The notes below the pieces were generated by a model. It searched no databases, was not told the origin of the DNA, and saw nothing but the letters and a program-made list of their open reading frames with translations. From an uncultured Lachnospiraceae bacterium (lineage in GTDB: Bacteria > Bacillota > Clostridia > Lachnospirales > Lachnospiraceae), in contig CAKRJK010000011.1 in NCBI GenBank assembly GCA_934351705.1, positions 1 to 13,399 on the forward strand: a stretch of DNA of 13,399 nucleotides, given 5' to 3'. Both the position numbers and the translations under genes were made by a program. Of the stretch, positions 6,240 to 12,827 are shown piece after piece (the stretch's first letter is position 1; every line of letters starts with the position of its first letter).

Positions 6240-8018
6240 TCAAGAACCTTTTTTCATATAATCCAGTAAATATTCCTCGATAATATCAAACGGCGCAGGG
6301 CCGATCCGCATCACAGCCTCATGAAATGTCTTATCGGTGTAATCATCGCCGAGTGCATTCTTAGCATAATCGCGTAATTCCAAAAATTCCAGATAACCGA
6401 TATAATATTTCAGGTAGTTTGCCGGCTCGCCTACGATATATTCATAAATATCTTTGACGGTGGAGTCTTTCTTGATTCCGTAGTCAGCAAGAAAGCCTTT
6501 TGCCTTTTCCACATCCCATCCCGAATAGTGAATCCCCATATCCAAAGTCGCATACAGACTCAATGTGAGTGACTGATTCAATTCCAAAGCGGTAGCCAAG
6601 TCCTCATCCAGACCTGCGTAATGATAAGAAAGCATTTCAACATAAGTAGCCCAGCCCTCACTGTAACCCGGATAATTCAAAAGATGTCGGATTTTTGGCA
6701 GGTCGGAAGTATTCATCATTACATTCTGGTAAAGGTGTCCCGGAAAGCCTTCGTGGGCAAGCGTTGTGAACAATTCCATTTTTTCGTAATTGGAAGAAGC
6801 GTTGATGTAAATGGAATTTTCTTTGTAATCATCCAATGGAGAGGTCAGATAAAAGGCAGGTGCAAGGTAATCTTCCAAAGCCTCGTCAACGTATTTGACC
6901 GTAAAGTTTGCCTCGGGTGCTTCGGGAAAATCTTTCTTGATCGTTTCCTTTAGCTGGCTTAAAATCTGGGACGGATCAGGCAGATTCATTTCATAATCAG
7001 TGCTTTCCGCTGCCAGACCGGGATTTTTTGTCAAGAGAGCGGAGAGCTCCTTTAAATCCGATTTTCTTTTTTTCTCCACCATCTTCTGCAGATCTTCGAC
7101 ATCCGCATCCGAGCCTGTCGAGGAGGCTACAAGATATTTATAATAGTCGGTTCCTTTTTCAAAGTTGCAAAGGCCGCCCTTGTCGCTGCAAAAGCCTTTC
7201 AGGTTGGAAATAGAATCGGCAAGTTTGGTGTAAGAGGGAAGAACTTTTTCTTTGACGTAGGTTTCATTTTGATGACGATAAGATTCCTTATCGGAAGCGC
7301 TTATGTTTGGAAGAGCTTCAATACGGCTGTCAAAGGTTTCGATCAAAAAGTTTGAGTCCGGATTTGCCGAAAAATCCTTGCACTGTTTGATCACGGTATC
7401 CGCATTTTTTTCGGACATGAAAAGTCCCGCATTTGCTTTTTCTTTTTCAAATGCAATGATTTCATCAAAATAATTTGGGATCAATTCCAAAATTTCCAGA
7501 TAATCTAAAACATCCTTTTGGGAACGGAAGGAGTATTCCGCAAGTAAAACCGGAAGCTCGGCATGTGTTCCGGTACTCGGACACAGCACCTCGCTGTACA
7601 AATAGAGGTTCGCATTGTCTAACTCCAACGTAGAGTAATCGTCTAAAATATCATAGGTGAGCTTTTGTTCTTTCGTAAGTGCGGAATAAGAAAAATCATC
7701 CAAAGAGGATTGAATATTTTTGAGTAGATCAACACCCTCCTGCAAAGATTCCTCTCCGATAGAACCGAGAGACACCTCGTAATCCGTAAGACCGCAGGCA
7801 ACGGGGTCCGCTAAAGTATAATGTAGTGAAATCGTATTCAGGGCAACCTCCTCTTTAAAAAGGTCTTCCATATAAGTATCAAAATCTGTTCGGACTTCTG
7901 CTTTTGCCTCTTCTGATTTCAGGGAAGGGAGAGATTTTTGTGCCGCACATCCGGTTAGGGAAGAAATAGCGACAATAAAACTCAATCCAAAAGCAACAAT
8001 GCGTTTTCTGTATGACAT
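6240..8018 (-). CDS. DUF885 family lipoprotein, predicted zinc metallopeptidase
   Basis: Secreted, membrane-anchored protein of the DUF885 family, whose members carry a gluzincin-like zinc site and are treated as peptidases; the substrate is unknown. A lipoprotein signal (basic MSYRKR, hydrophobic core 7-20) ends at lipobox LTGC, making C24 the lipidated residue. The zinc motif is HEGFPGH (422-428), a HExxPGH variant of HExxH, followed by EGWATYVEML (454-463), whose Glu is the likely third ligand. The C-terminal block EPANYLKYYIGYLEFLELRDYA (from 531) is the conserved DUF885 segment. At 592 residues it is full length. ATG 8018 has GGAAGGAA about 7 bases upstream. It is a single-gene unit converging on rsmI and diverging from spmA. 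No motif needed for catalysis appears lost. Confidence 0.88.
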   Translation of the reverse strand: MSYRKRIVAFGLSFIVAISSLTGCAAQKSLPSLKSEEAKAEVRTDFDTYMEDLFKEEVALNTISLHYTLADPVACGLTDYEVSLGSIGEESLQEGVDLLKNIQSSLDDFSYSALTKEQKLTYDILDDYSTLELDNANLYLYSEVLCPSTGTHAELPVLLAEYSFRSQKDVLDYLEILELIPNYFDEIIAFEKEKANAGLFMSEKNADTVIKQCKDFSANPDSNFLIETFDSRIEALPNISASDKESYRHQNETYVKEKVLPSYTKLADSISNLKGFCSDKGGLCNFEKGTDYYKYLVASSTGSDADVEDLQKMVEKKRKSDLKELSALLTKNPGLAAESTDYEMNLPDPSQILSQLKETIKKDFPEAPEANFTVKYVDEALEDYLAPAFYLTSPLDDYKENSIYINASSNYEKMELFTTLAHEGFPGHLYQNVMMNTSDLPKIRHLLNYPGYSEGWATYVEMLSYHYAGLDEDLATALELNQSLTLSLYATLDMGIHYSGWDVEKAKGFLADYGIKKDSTVKDIYEYIVGEPANYLKYYIGYLEFLELRDYAKNALGDDYTDKTFHEAVMRIGPAPFDIIEEYLLDYMKKGS

Positions 8019-8039
8019 AATAGGTTCCTTCCATATAAA

Positions 8040-8096
8040 ATAAGATAATTCATTCTAACATATCTTATCGAAGAAAGTAAGATTTTATGTATCTTA
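8040..8096. promoter_or_regulatory. Divergent regulatory spacer with four alternating inverted half-sites
   Basis: Between the DUF885 gene and spmA the sequence TAAGAT occurs at 8041 and 8078 and its reverse complement ATCTTA at 8062 and 8091, giving forward-reverse-forward-reverse order. The first pair is a perfect 8-base inverted repeat, ATAAGATA (8040-8047) and TATCTTAT (8061-8068). The second is TAAGAT (8078-8083) and ATCTTA (8091-8096). Their centres are about 33 bases apart, near three helical turns. The first pair flanks a predicted -10 for the minus-strand gene. This looks like a double operator, but it is inferred from symmetry alone and the region is AT-rich. Confidence 0.45.
8052..8060 (-). 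promoter_or_regulatory. Candidate extended -10 promoter for the DUF885 gene
   Basis: Read on the minus strand, TGT followed by TAGAAT (8057 down to 8052) is an extended -10 element, five of six bases matching TATAAT. No good -35 is present 16-18 bases upstream, so it would depend on the extended element or an activator. Transcription would start near 8045, about 27 bases before the start codon. It lies within the spacer of the 8040-8068 inverted repeat. Confidence 0.35.
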
Positions 8097-8153
8097 TTCT
8101 CATGGAAGAATGCACAACCGCATAGAATGAAAAAAAGCAAAGAGGAAACTGCC

Positions 8154-8771
8154 ATGTTAAATTATCTGTGGGGGTTTATGATCCTCATCGGAATCGTATT
8201 TGCTGCATTTAACGGAAATCTGCCCCAGATAACAGGAGCGGCACTTGATTCGGCAAAAGAGGCGGTCACACTTTGTATTACCATGACAGGCGTGATGTCT
8301 TTTTGGGTAGGGCTGATGAAGATTGCGGAGAAAGCCGGAATTATAGAGGGGATGGCAAAAAAGCTGGGACCGATTCTTGACTTTTTATTTCCGCATATTC
8401 CCAAAAACCATAAATCCAGAGAATATATAGCTACCAATATGATTGCAAACTTTTTCGGCTTGGGATGGGCGGCAACCCCTGCGGGAATCAAAGCGATGGA
8501 AGAGTTAGAGGATTTGGAGGAGAAACGAAGAAGCGGTATTTTCAAAGGAAAGCGGGCGGTCGAAAAGGGGATTGCCAACACGGAAATGTGTACGTTTTTG
8601 ATTGTAAACATTTCTTCCCTGCAACTGATACCGATTAACATTATTGCGTATCGGACGCAGTACGGTTCAGCCAATCCGACAAGGATTGTGGGAGCGGCGA
8701 TCGTGGCAACAACAATATCTACGGCGGTGGGAATTATTTTTGCAAGAATAATGGAAAGGGTTCAAAAATGA
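8154..8771 (+). CDS. spmA: Spore maturation protein A
   Basis: SpmA is an integral membrane protein of the nucleoside-recognition (Gate) domain family. With SpmB it is needed for full spore core dehydration and heat resistance in Bacillus and Clostridium. About 205 residues from ATG 8154, beginning MLNYLWGFMILIG. Membrane segments are visible at the N-terminus (about 4-19), around the stretch AVTLCITMTGVMSFWVGL, near FFGLGWAATPAG, at CTFLIVNISSLQLIPINII, and at the C-terminus IVGAAIVATTISTAVGIIFA; a charged cytoplasmic loop (EELEDLEEKRRSG) lies between. I chose 8154 because AGAGGAAA (8141-8147) sits 6 bases before it and SpmA proteins start at this point; ATG 8127 is in frame but has no ribosome binding site. 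It overlaps spmB by ATGA, indicating coupling. It should be expressed during sporulation, but no confident sporulation promoter was found. Confidence 0.93.
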   Translation: MLNYLWGFMILIGIVFAAFNGNLPQITGAALDSAKEAVTLCITMTGVMSFWVGLMKIAEKAGIIEGMAKKLGPILDFLFPHIPKNHKSREYIATNMIANFFGLGWAATPAGIKAMEELEDLEEKRRSGIFKGKRAVEKGIANTEMCTFLIVNISSLQLIPINIIAYRTQYGSANPTRIVGAAIVATTISTAVGIIFARIMERVQK

Positions 8772-9292
8772 AATTAATTTTGTTTTTATCAGATGCGATC
8801 ATTCCGGTGTTGATTTTTCTGATCGTCGGGTATGGCTTGTTAAATAAGCAAAATATCTATGATGATTTTGTCGAGGGGGCAAAAGACGGATTTCACACGG
8901 TGATCCAGATTATGCCGACATTGATCGGTCTGATGATCGGCGTGGGTGTGCTGCGGGCGTCGGGATTTCTGGACGCACTTTCCGATTGGATAGCGCCGAT
9001 CACAAATTTAATCGGATTTCCTTCGGAATTAGTTCCGGTTGCGGTAGTGAAAATGTTTTCCTCCTCGGCGGCAACGGGATTGGTGCTGGATATTTTTAAA
9101 GAACACGGACCGGATTCTATGCTGGGAACCATCGCCTCTATCATGATGAGCTGTACGGAGACAATTTTTTATACCATGTCGGTTTATTTTATGGCGGTAA
9201 AGGTAACCAAGAGCCGTTATACGCTTGCAGGCGCGATTGCCGCTACGCTGGGGGGGATTGCGGCGAGTGTAATTTTGGCAGGTTTGATGTAA
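8768..9292 (+). CDS. spmB: Spore maturation protein B
   Basis: SpmB, partner of SpmA, is a 174-residue integral membrane protein of the same Gate/nucleoside-recognition family; both are required for normal spore core dehydration. Hydrophobic segments are at about 8-24 (IIPVLIFLIVGYGLL), 39-60 (FHTVIQIMPTLIGLMIGVGVL), 92-110 (VAVVKMFSSSAATGLVLDIF), 117-140 (LGTIASIMMSCTETIFYTMS) and the C-terminus (TLAGAIAATLGGIAASVILAG). The SSSAATG and SCTETIFYTM motifs are family-typical. The ATG overlaps the spmA stop (ATGA), so translation is coupled. No hairpin terminator is visible between its stop and the tRNA promoter about 48 bases downstream, so read-through into the tRNA unit is possible. Confidence 0.94.
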   Translation: MKLILFLSDAIIPVLIFLIVGYGLLNKQNIYDDFVEGAKDGFHTVIQIMPTLIGLMIGVGVLRASGFLDALSDWIAPITNLIGFPSELVPVAVVKMFSSSAATGLVLDIFKEHGPDSMLGTIASIMMSCTETIFYTMSVYFMAVKVTKSRYTLAGAIAATLGGIAASVILAGLM

Positions 9293-9339
9293 AAACAGGA
9301 ATAGAAATACGAAGATTGAATATAGTAAGATATAGAGAT

Positions 9340-9368
9340 TTGACAGTTAGCAAAAAGAGAGCTATAAT
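9340..9368 (+). promoter_or_regulatory. Perfect consensus sigma-A promoter of the tRNA-fMet gene
   Basis: TTGACA (9340-9345) and TATAAT (9363-9368) are both exact consensus, separated by the ideal 17 bases. Transcription should begin near 9375, about 5 bases before the mature tRNA end. This is the strongest promoter in the window, as expected for a stable RNA gene. Confidence 0.92.
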
Positions 9369-9379
9369 AAATACATTGA

Positions 9380-9453
<74 letters not shown>

Positions 9454-9458
9454 CTCAT

Positions 9459-9495
9459 AAAGGCATTACCACAGATTCTGCGGTAATGCCTTTTT
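9459..9495 (+). terminator. Intrinsic terminator of the tRNA-fMet gene
   Basis: A 12-base-pair stem, AAAGGCATTACC (9459-9470) with GGTAATGCCTTT (9482-9493), with a possible inner CAG/CTG extension, runs into TTTTT on the + strand (9491-9495). On the minus strand only three T follow the stem, so it is a weaker terminator for the converging lipoprotein gene, whose stop is 15 bases away. Confidence 0.88.
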
Positions 9496-9509
9496 AGGAT
9501 TCAAAATTA

Positions 9510-10013
9510 CTACTGGGAAACAAATTCTTTTTCGTAAAGTAAAGTTCCGTCAGCGTCAAAGTACTGAACTTTTACTTTGACAGGATTGATCTCGATGTAT
9601 GGAGCAAGGGTATCTGCAACATTCTGCAGAGTAGATTCCTGAGATGCCATAGCGGATTCAAACTGTTGAGCTACGCTGTCGGCGTCCACACCGTCTGTTA
9701 CAAGCTGTGTATCATAAGTATATTGATAAATGAGAGTATCTTTATCACCTACCACTTTCAAATTCATGGAATCATCCTCAGAATCCAAAGCTGCCTGAAT
9801 TTCAGCCTGAACATCCGGATGGGAAAGATATTCTTCAACGTCTGCAAATTTTTCGTCGGAAGAATCTTCCTTTTTATCTTTTGTGGTGGTTGCCTCAGTC
9901 GTCTTTTTTGTCTCTTTCTTGCTGTCAGTATCTGTTGTGTCAGATCCGCATCCGACAAAAACAGTAGCAACAAGAGCTGATGTCAGTAACAGTGCCATAA
10001 GTTTCTTTTTCAT
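9510..10013 (-). CDS. Small lipoprotein, DUF4854-like
   Basis: A 167-residue lipoprotein of unknown function that resembles DUF4854 proteins common in Clostridia. The signal peptide (MKKKLMALLL and hydrophobic core to residue 20) ends at lipobox VGC, with C22 as the lipidated residue. Next comes a low-complexity Thr/Lys/Asp linker (about 24-55), probably a flexible wall-spanning tether. A compact domain follows (56-167) containing VEEYLSHPDVQAEIQAAL, a DTLIYQYTYDTQL strand region, an amphipathic helix and a closing VQYFDADGTLLYEKEF hairpin. No catalytic motif is visible. The start has GGAGGA about 8 bases upstream and a strong promoter. It forms a single-gene unit divergent from the ProX-like gene. 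The DUF assignment is by recognition only. Confidence 0.8.
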   Translation of the reverse strand: MKKKLMALLLTSALVATVFVGCGSDTTDTDSKKETKKTTEATTTKDKKEDSSDEKFADVEEYLSHPDVQAEIQAALDSEDDSMNLKVVGDKDTLIYQYTYDTQLVTDGVDADSVAQQFESAMASQESTLQNVADTLAPYIEINPVKVKVQYFDADGTLLYEKEFVSQ

Positions 10014-10056
10014 GTGTAAAATCCTCCTTAAAATAATTAAAATATATGATATAAAT

Positions 10057-10085
10057 ATTATAAATGTTTACCGTAAGTCCGTCAA
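10057..10085 (-). promoter_or_regulatory. Sigma-A promoter of the lipoprotein gene
   Basis: On the minus strand TTGACG (10085-10080) is followed after exactly 17 bases by TATAAT (10062-10057), five and six matches to consensus. Transcription should start near 10050, leaving a leader of about 37 bases before the ATG at 10013. Confidence 0.82.
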
Positions 10086-10098
10086 TGGAAAACGCGGC

Positions 10099-10127
10099 TT
10101 GTAAGGTGGACAATGCTACATTATAAT
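10099..10127 (+). promoter_or_regulatory. Sigma-A promoter of the ProX-like gene
   Basis: TTGTAA (10099-10104) and a perfect TATAAT (10122-10127) with 17-base spacing. Start of transcription near 10134, about 28 bases before the ATG at 10162. It lies back to back with the lipoprotein promoter; the two -35 elements are 13 bases apart and do not overlap. Confidence 0.72.
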
Positions 10128-10161
10128 AAACACAAAAAATCGTTTTAAGGGAGAGAAAAAC

Positions 10162-10650
10162 ATGGACAAGCAGGAAATATACGCTTATTTAAAAGAAAAT
10201 AATATCCGGCATGAAATTACAGAGCACAAAGCCGTTTATAACATGGCAGAACTTGCAGAAATAGAGATACCGTATCCGCAGGCGGATGCAAAAAATCTTT
10301 GTGTCCGGGATGACAAGAAAAGAAATTATTACCTCATAACCGTAAAAGGCGACAAGAGGGTAAATCTAAAAGAATTTAAACAAAGGAATCATACCCGTTC
10401 GCTGAGTTTTGCATCCGAAGAGGATTTAATGGATATTATGAAGCTGATACCGGGGTCTGTGACACCGCTCGGAGTGTTAAACGACAACGAGAAAAAAGTG
10501 CAGGTCTTTCTGGACAAGGAGTTTACGAAAGAACCGGGCATGATCGGCGTACATCCAAACGATAACACGGCAACCGTGTGGTTAAAGACACAGGATTTGA
10601 TCAGCATCATAAAAGGACACGGCAATGAGATTTCCGTTGTGGAAATCTAA
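10162..10650 (+). CDS. Prolyl-tRNA editing protein of the ProX/YbaK family (PrdX-like)
   Basis: A freestanding YbaK/aminoacyl-tRNA-deacylase domain protein of 162 residues, like ProX/ProXp-ala (also named PrdX). These proteins hydrolyse mischarged Ala-tRNA(Pro) in trans and so compensate for prolyl-tRNA synthetases with weak editing. Visible family segments: the helix start MDKQEIYAYLKENNI, ADAKNLCVRD (41-50) with the conserved lysine K44 believed to act in editing, YYLITVKGDKRVNLK (56-70), the substrate-pocket loop GSVTPLGVLND (98-108) and GVHPNDNTATV (129-139). It is cytosolic, with no signal or membrane segment. The start has AGGGAG about 9 bases upstream and its own promoter. It stands alone and converges on the dipeptidase gene. 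The family is clear; the exact mischarged substrate is inferred from homologues. Confidence 0.88.
   Translation: MDKQEIYAYLKENNIRHEITEHKAVYNMAELAEIEIPYPQADAKNLCVRDDKKRNYYLITVKGDKRVNLKEFKQRNHTRSLSFASEEDLMDIMKLIPGSVTPLGVLNDNEKKVQVFLDKEFTKEPGMIGVHPNDNTATVWLKTQDLISIIKGHGNEISVVEI
10628..10648. other. Hairpin across the 3' end of the ProX-like gene
   Basis: AGATTTCC (10628-10635) and GGAAATCT (10641-10648) form a perfect 8-base stem with a GTTGT loop, covering the last codons. It is followed by AAAAGGATG and, after a short gap, CATCTTTT, which can form a second, bulged stem. No canonical T tract follows the first stem on either strand, so this is at best an atypical terminator or a 3' end stabiliser between converging genes. 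Confidence 0.3.
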
Positions 10651-10692
10651 AAGGATGCGGAAACATCTTTTGTAACGGGATTCAAGTATTTT

Positions 10693-11664
10693 CTAGAGCC
10701 ACTCCCGATACACACGCAAAACATTATCCCCTAAGATACCGTCGATTTCACTTTCACAGAAACCGTCTTTTTTTAACGCATGAATCAGATGTTCCATATA
10801 AGAACAGTCTTTTAATTCCAAATTGTCATCAATCCCGTCAAAGTCAGAACCAAGACCGACACATTCCATACCGCCGATGTTGGTGACATAACGGATATGG
10901 GTGACAATGTCTGCAATTTTTCCGAAGCAATCCGGGTTGTCATTGGTAGGAGTTGTCAAAAACGGACCGTAATAATTCATCCCAATAACACCGCCGAGAT
11001 TTGCAATCTGCCGAATACGTTGGTCTGTCAGATTACGACCTCTCGGGCAGAGACAGAAAGCGTTCGAGTGGCTGGCAACAATCGGTTTTTTCGCAAGACG
11101 GCACACATCGCCGATTCCCGCATCCGACAGATGGGAAACATCGGGAATCACGCCAAGAGACTCCATTTCACTAAGAAATTCCATTCCGAGAGGACTCAGA
11201 CCGCCGGCGGGTTGTTTTTGATCTGCGGGTTCGCCCGGAGAGCCGAGAACATTTTCATAATTCCATGTAAACGTCATCATACGCACGCCGAGGTCATAAA
11301 ATTCATGTAATTTTTTAAGGCTTCCTTCACAGACAGCCCCCTCTTCCAATGTCAGAAGGGCGCAGAGCCTTTTTGACCGGCGGCAGGAACAGATTTCGGA
11401 ATACGTTGTCACGGGAACGATCAGAGAAGCATTTTTTTCCAGCTCCTCATAAAAGAGAGAAATTTGCTTTTTGGCGGAGCGGTAAGCGGAATCTGTTTTT
11501 TCTAAATCTACAAAGACGGCAAAATTTTGAAGCAGATAGTCTGATTCTTTCATGCGGGCGAGATCAAGCTGTAAATGATTTTGAAACAGTTCGGTTGAAA
11601 AGCCCTGTTGTCGTTCTTCATAAATTTGCGAAATCGTATCGCAGTGCATATCTACAATTTTCAT
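10693..11664 (-). CDS. Membrane dipeptidase-family (peptidase M19) dipeptidase
   Basis: A metallo-dipeptidase of the renal/membrane dipeptidase family (M19), which splits dipeptides using two zinc ions in a TIM-barrel. Metal-site motifs in order: DMHCD (H7, D9), LTLEEGA with the bridging Glu at 107-108, DVSHLS (H178), ASHSNA (H199), then GLGSDFDG (271-277) with D274 and D276. All are present, so it should be active. No signal peptide is visible, so despite the family name it is probably cytosolic. From ATG 11664 it has 323 residues, normal for bacterial members. I chose this start because GGAGGA lies about 8 bases upstream; the in-frame ATG at 11688 would add MDLWRIFN across that ribosome binding site. 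It is a single gene divergent from the sirtuin gene. Confidence 0.93.
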   Translation of the reverse strand: MKIVDMHCDTISQIYEERQQGFSTELFQNHLQLDLARMKESDYLLQNFAVFVDLEKTDSAYRSAKKQISLFYEELEKNASLIVPVTTYSEICSCRRSKRLCALLTLEEGAVCEGSLKKLHEFYDLGVRMMTFTWNYENVLGSPGEPADQKQPAGGLSPLGMEFLSEMESLGVIPDVSHLSDAGIGDVCRLAKKPIVASHSNAFCLCPRGRNLTDQRIRQIANLGGVIGMNYYGPFLTTPTNDNPDCFGKIADIVTHIRYVTNIGGMECVGLGSDFDGIDDNLELKDCSYMEHLIHALKKDGFCESEIDGILGDNVLRVYREWL

Positions 11665-11711
11665 GTTAAAAATCCTCCACAAGTCCACTCTTATATTTTA
11701 TGCAAATTTGT

Positions 11712-11740
11712 TTGAAAGTTCCTAAGGAATATCCTATAAT
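11712..11740 (+). promoter_or_regulatory. Sigma-A promoter of the sirtuin gene
   Basis: TTGAAA (11712-11717) and perfect TATAAT (11735-11740) with 17-base spacing. Transcription would start near 11747, giving a 5' leader of about 54 bases. That leader contains a small hairpin, CCCGA (11761-11765) with TCGGG (11772-11776), before the GGAGG ribosome binding site. Confidence 0.82.
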
Positions 11741-11800
11741 ATCTAAAAAAGGAAAACAACCCCGAAAACAATCGGGAGAAATTACGAGGAGGGCATATAT

Positions 11801-12523
11801 ATGGAAGAAACACAACAGATAAAACAATTTTTAGACATTGTACATCAATCTGACAATATCGTATTCTTTGGCGGAGCGGGAGTCTCTACCGAAAGCGGAA
11901 TACCCGATTTTCGGAGTGTGGACGGATTGTATCATCAAAAATATGATTATCCGCCGGAAACCATTCTAAGCCACTCCTTTTACATGAGAAAAACGGAAGA
12001 ATTTTATCGGTTCTATCGGGACAAAATGCTTGCGTTGGATGCACAGCCAAACGACGCACACAAAAAGTTGGCAGAACTCGAAAGACAGGGCAAATTAAAA
12101 GCCGTGATTACGCAGAATATAGACGGCCTGCATCAGGCGGCGGGCAGCAAGAAAGTGTTAGAGCTACACGGAAGTGTGCACCGCAATTACTGTCAGCGTT
12201 GCCACAAACTGTATGATGCAAGATATATTTTGGAATCAGAAGGCATACCGACCTGTGAATGCGGCGGTAATATCAAACCGGATGTTGTCCTGTACGAAGA
12301 AGGACTGGATAATCAGACCTTGCAGGAGGCAGTCTACTATATCAGCAATGCCGATGTGCTGATCATCGGGGGAACCTCCCTTGCGGTATATCCGGCAGCG
12401 GGACTCATCGACTACTATCAGGGAGATAAGCTGATCCTGATCAACAAGTCGACAACACCGATGGACAACAAAGCCGATCTGGTACTGCACGAGAGTATCG
12501 GAAGCGTATTTCGTAAGATATAA
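11801..12523 (+). CDS. cobB: NAD-dependent protein deacylase (sirtuin, Sir2/CobB family)
   Basis: Sirtuin that removes acetyl or other acyl groups from protein lysines while consuming NAD. The Rossmann-fold NAD site shows FFGGAGVSTESGIPDFR (22-38). TQNIDGLH (104-111) and the catalytic histidine in ELHGSV (H123) follow. A structural zinc module is formed by C131 and C134 (YCQRCH) and C152 and C154 (TCECGG, spaced CxC). Next come KPDVVLYEE (159-167), the acyl-lysine contact region, and GTSLAVYPAAGL (191-202), the second NAD-contact loop. Length 240 is usual for bacterial enzymes. The start has a strong GAGGAGGG ribosome binding site. It is followed after 36 bases by the DUF951 gene, which probably shares its transcript. 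Whether it prefers acetyl or longer acyl groups cannot be told. Confidence 0.94.
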   Translation: MEETQQIKQFLDIVHQSDNIVFFGGAGVSTESGIPDFRSVDGLYHQKYDYPPETILSHSFYMRKTEEFYRFYRDKMLALDAQPNDAHKKLAELERQGKLKAVITQNIDGLHQAAGSKKVLELHGSVHRNYCQRCHKLYDARYILESEGIPTCECGGNIKPDVVLYEEGLDNQTLQEAVYYISNADVLIIGGTSLAVYPAAGLIDYYQGDKLILINKSTTPMDNKADLVLHESIGSVFRKI

Positions 12524-12559
12524 CAACGTCGGAAATATTTCAGAAAGCGGAGAGAGAAT

Positions 12560-12769
12560 ATGAACCAATATCAATATGAAGTAGGGGATATTGTAAAATT
12601 AAAAAAACAACATCCGTGCGGCAGCAGTGAGTGGGAGATTTTGCGGGTAGGAGCGGATTTTCGTTTAAAATGCATGGGATGTGCCCACCAGATCATGATA
12701 CCGCGCCGTCAGGTAGAAAAAAACACAAAAGGGCTTACCAAAAACGCAGAAAATGCAGAAATTTCATAA
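12560..12769 (+). CDS. DUF951 family small protein (YyzM-like)
   Basis: A 69-residue protein of the DUF951 family, function unknown. The family signature is complete: YEVGDIVKLKKQHPCGSSEW (6-25), then ILRVGADFRLKCMGC (27-41) and the basic IPRR segment (47-50). H18, C20, C38 and C41 could together hold one zinc ion, which would suit a small nucleic-acid-associated fold; this is inference. The C-terminal tail (52-69) is Lys/Asn-rich and likely disordered. Bacillus subtilis has its DUF951 gene (yyzM) close to the rpsF-ssb-rpsR operon as here, so the neighbourhood is conserved. A GGAGAGAG ribosome binding site lies upstream. Probably co-transcribed with the sirtuin gene; rpsF has its own promoter. 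Confidence 0.85.
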   Translation: MNQYQYEVGDIVKLKKQHPCGSSEWEILRVGADFRLKCMGCAHQIMIPRRQVEKNTKGLTKNAENAEIS

Positions 12770-12775
12770 AAATGC

Positions 12776-12804
12776 TTGAAAAAGACACCAATGCATGGTA
12801 TCAT
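12776..12804 (+). promoter_or_regulatory. Sigma-A promoter of the rpsF-ssb operon
   Basis: TTGAAA (12776-12781) and TATCAT (12799-12804) with 17-base spacing, starting 7 bases after the DUF951 stop. Transcription would begin near 12811, giving a leader of about 70 bases. An inverted repeat, ATATATC (12803-12809) with GATATAT (12815-12821), straddles the expected start point. Confidence 0.7.
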
Positions 12805-12827
12805 ATATCCTCGTGATATATTAAAAT

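Noticed and set aside
8121..8128. CATAGAAT as a sigma-E type -10 for spmA
   Set aside because: It matches seven of eight bases of the -10 consensus, but no sigma-E-like -35 stands at the required distance, so a sporulation promoter cannot be supported.
8127..8153. Earlier in-frame ATG for spmA
   Set aside because: No ribosome binding site upstream, and SpmA proteins normally begin at the later ATG, which has AGAGGAAA in place.
8162..8674. 170-codon open frame on the minus strand opposite spmA
   Set aside because: It lies wholly antisense to a clear spmA gene, has no ribosome binding site or recognisable domain, and reads as a shadow of hydrophobic codons.
9666..9980. 104-codon + strand frame opposite the lipoprotein gene
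   Set aside because: Antisense shadow; the minus strand gene has a promoter, ribosome binding site and lipobox.
11349..11669. 106-codon + strand frame opposite the dipeptidase gene
   Set aside because: Arg/Phe-rich antisense composition, no ribosome binding site, and the opposite strand holds all M19 metal motifs.
11665..11711. Promoter for the dipeptidase gene on the minus strand
   Set aside because: TAAAAT and TATAAG hexamers exist but neither has an acceptable -35 at 16-18 bases; a promoter must exist but I cannot place it.
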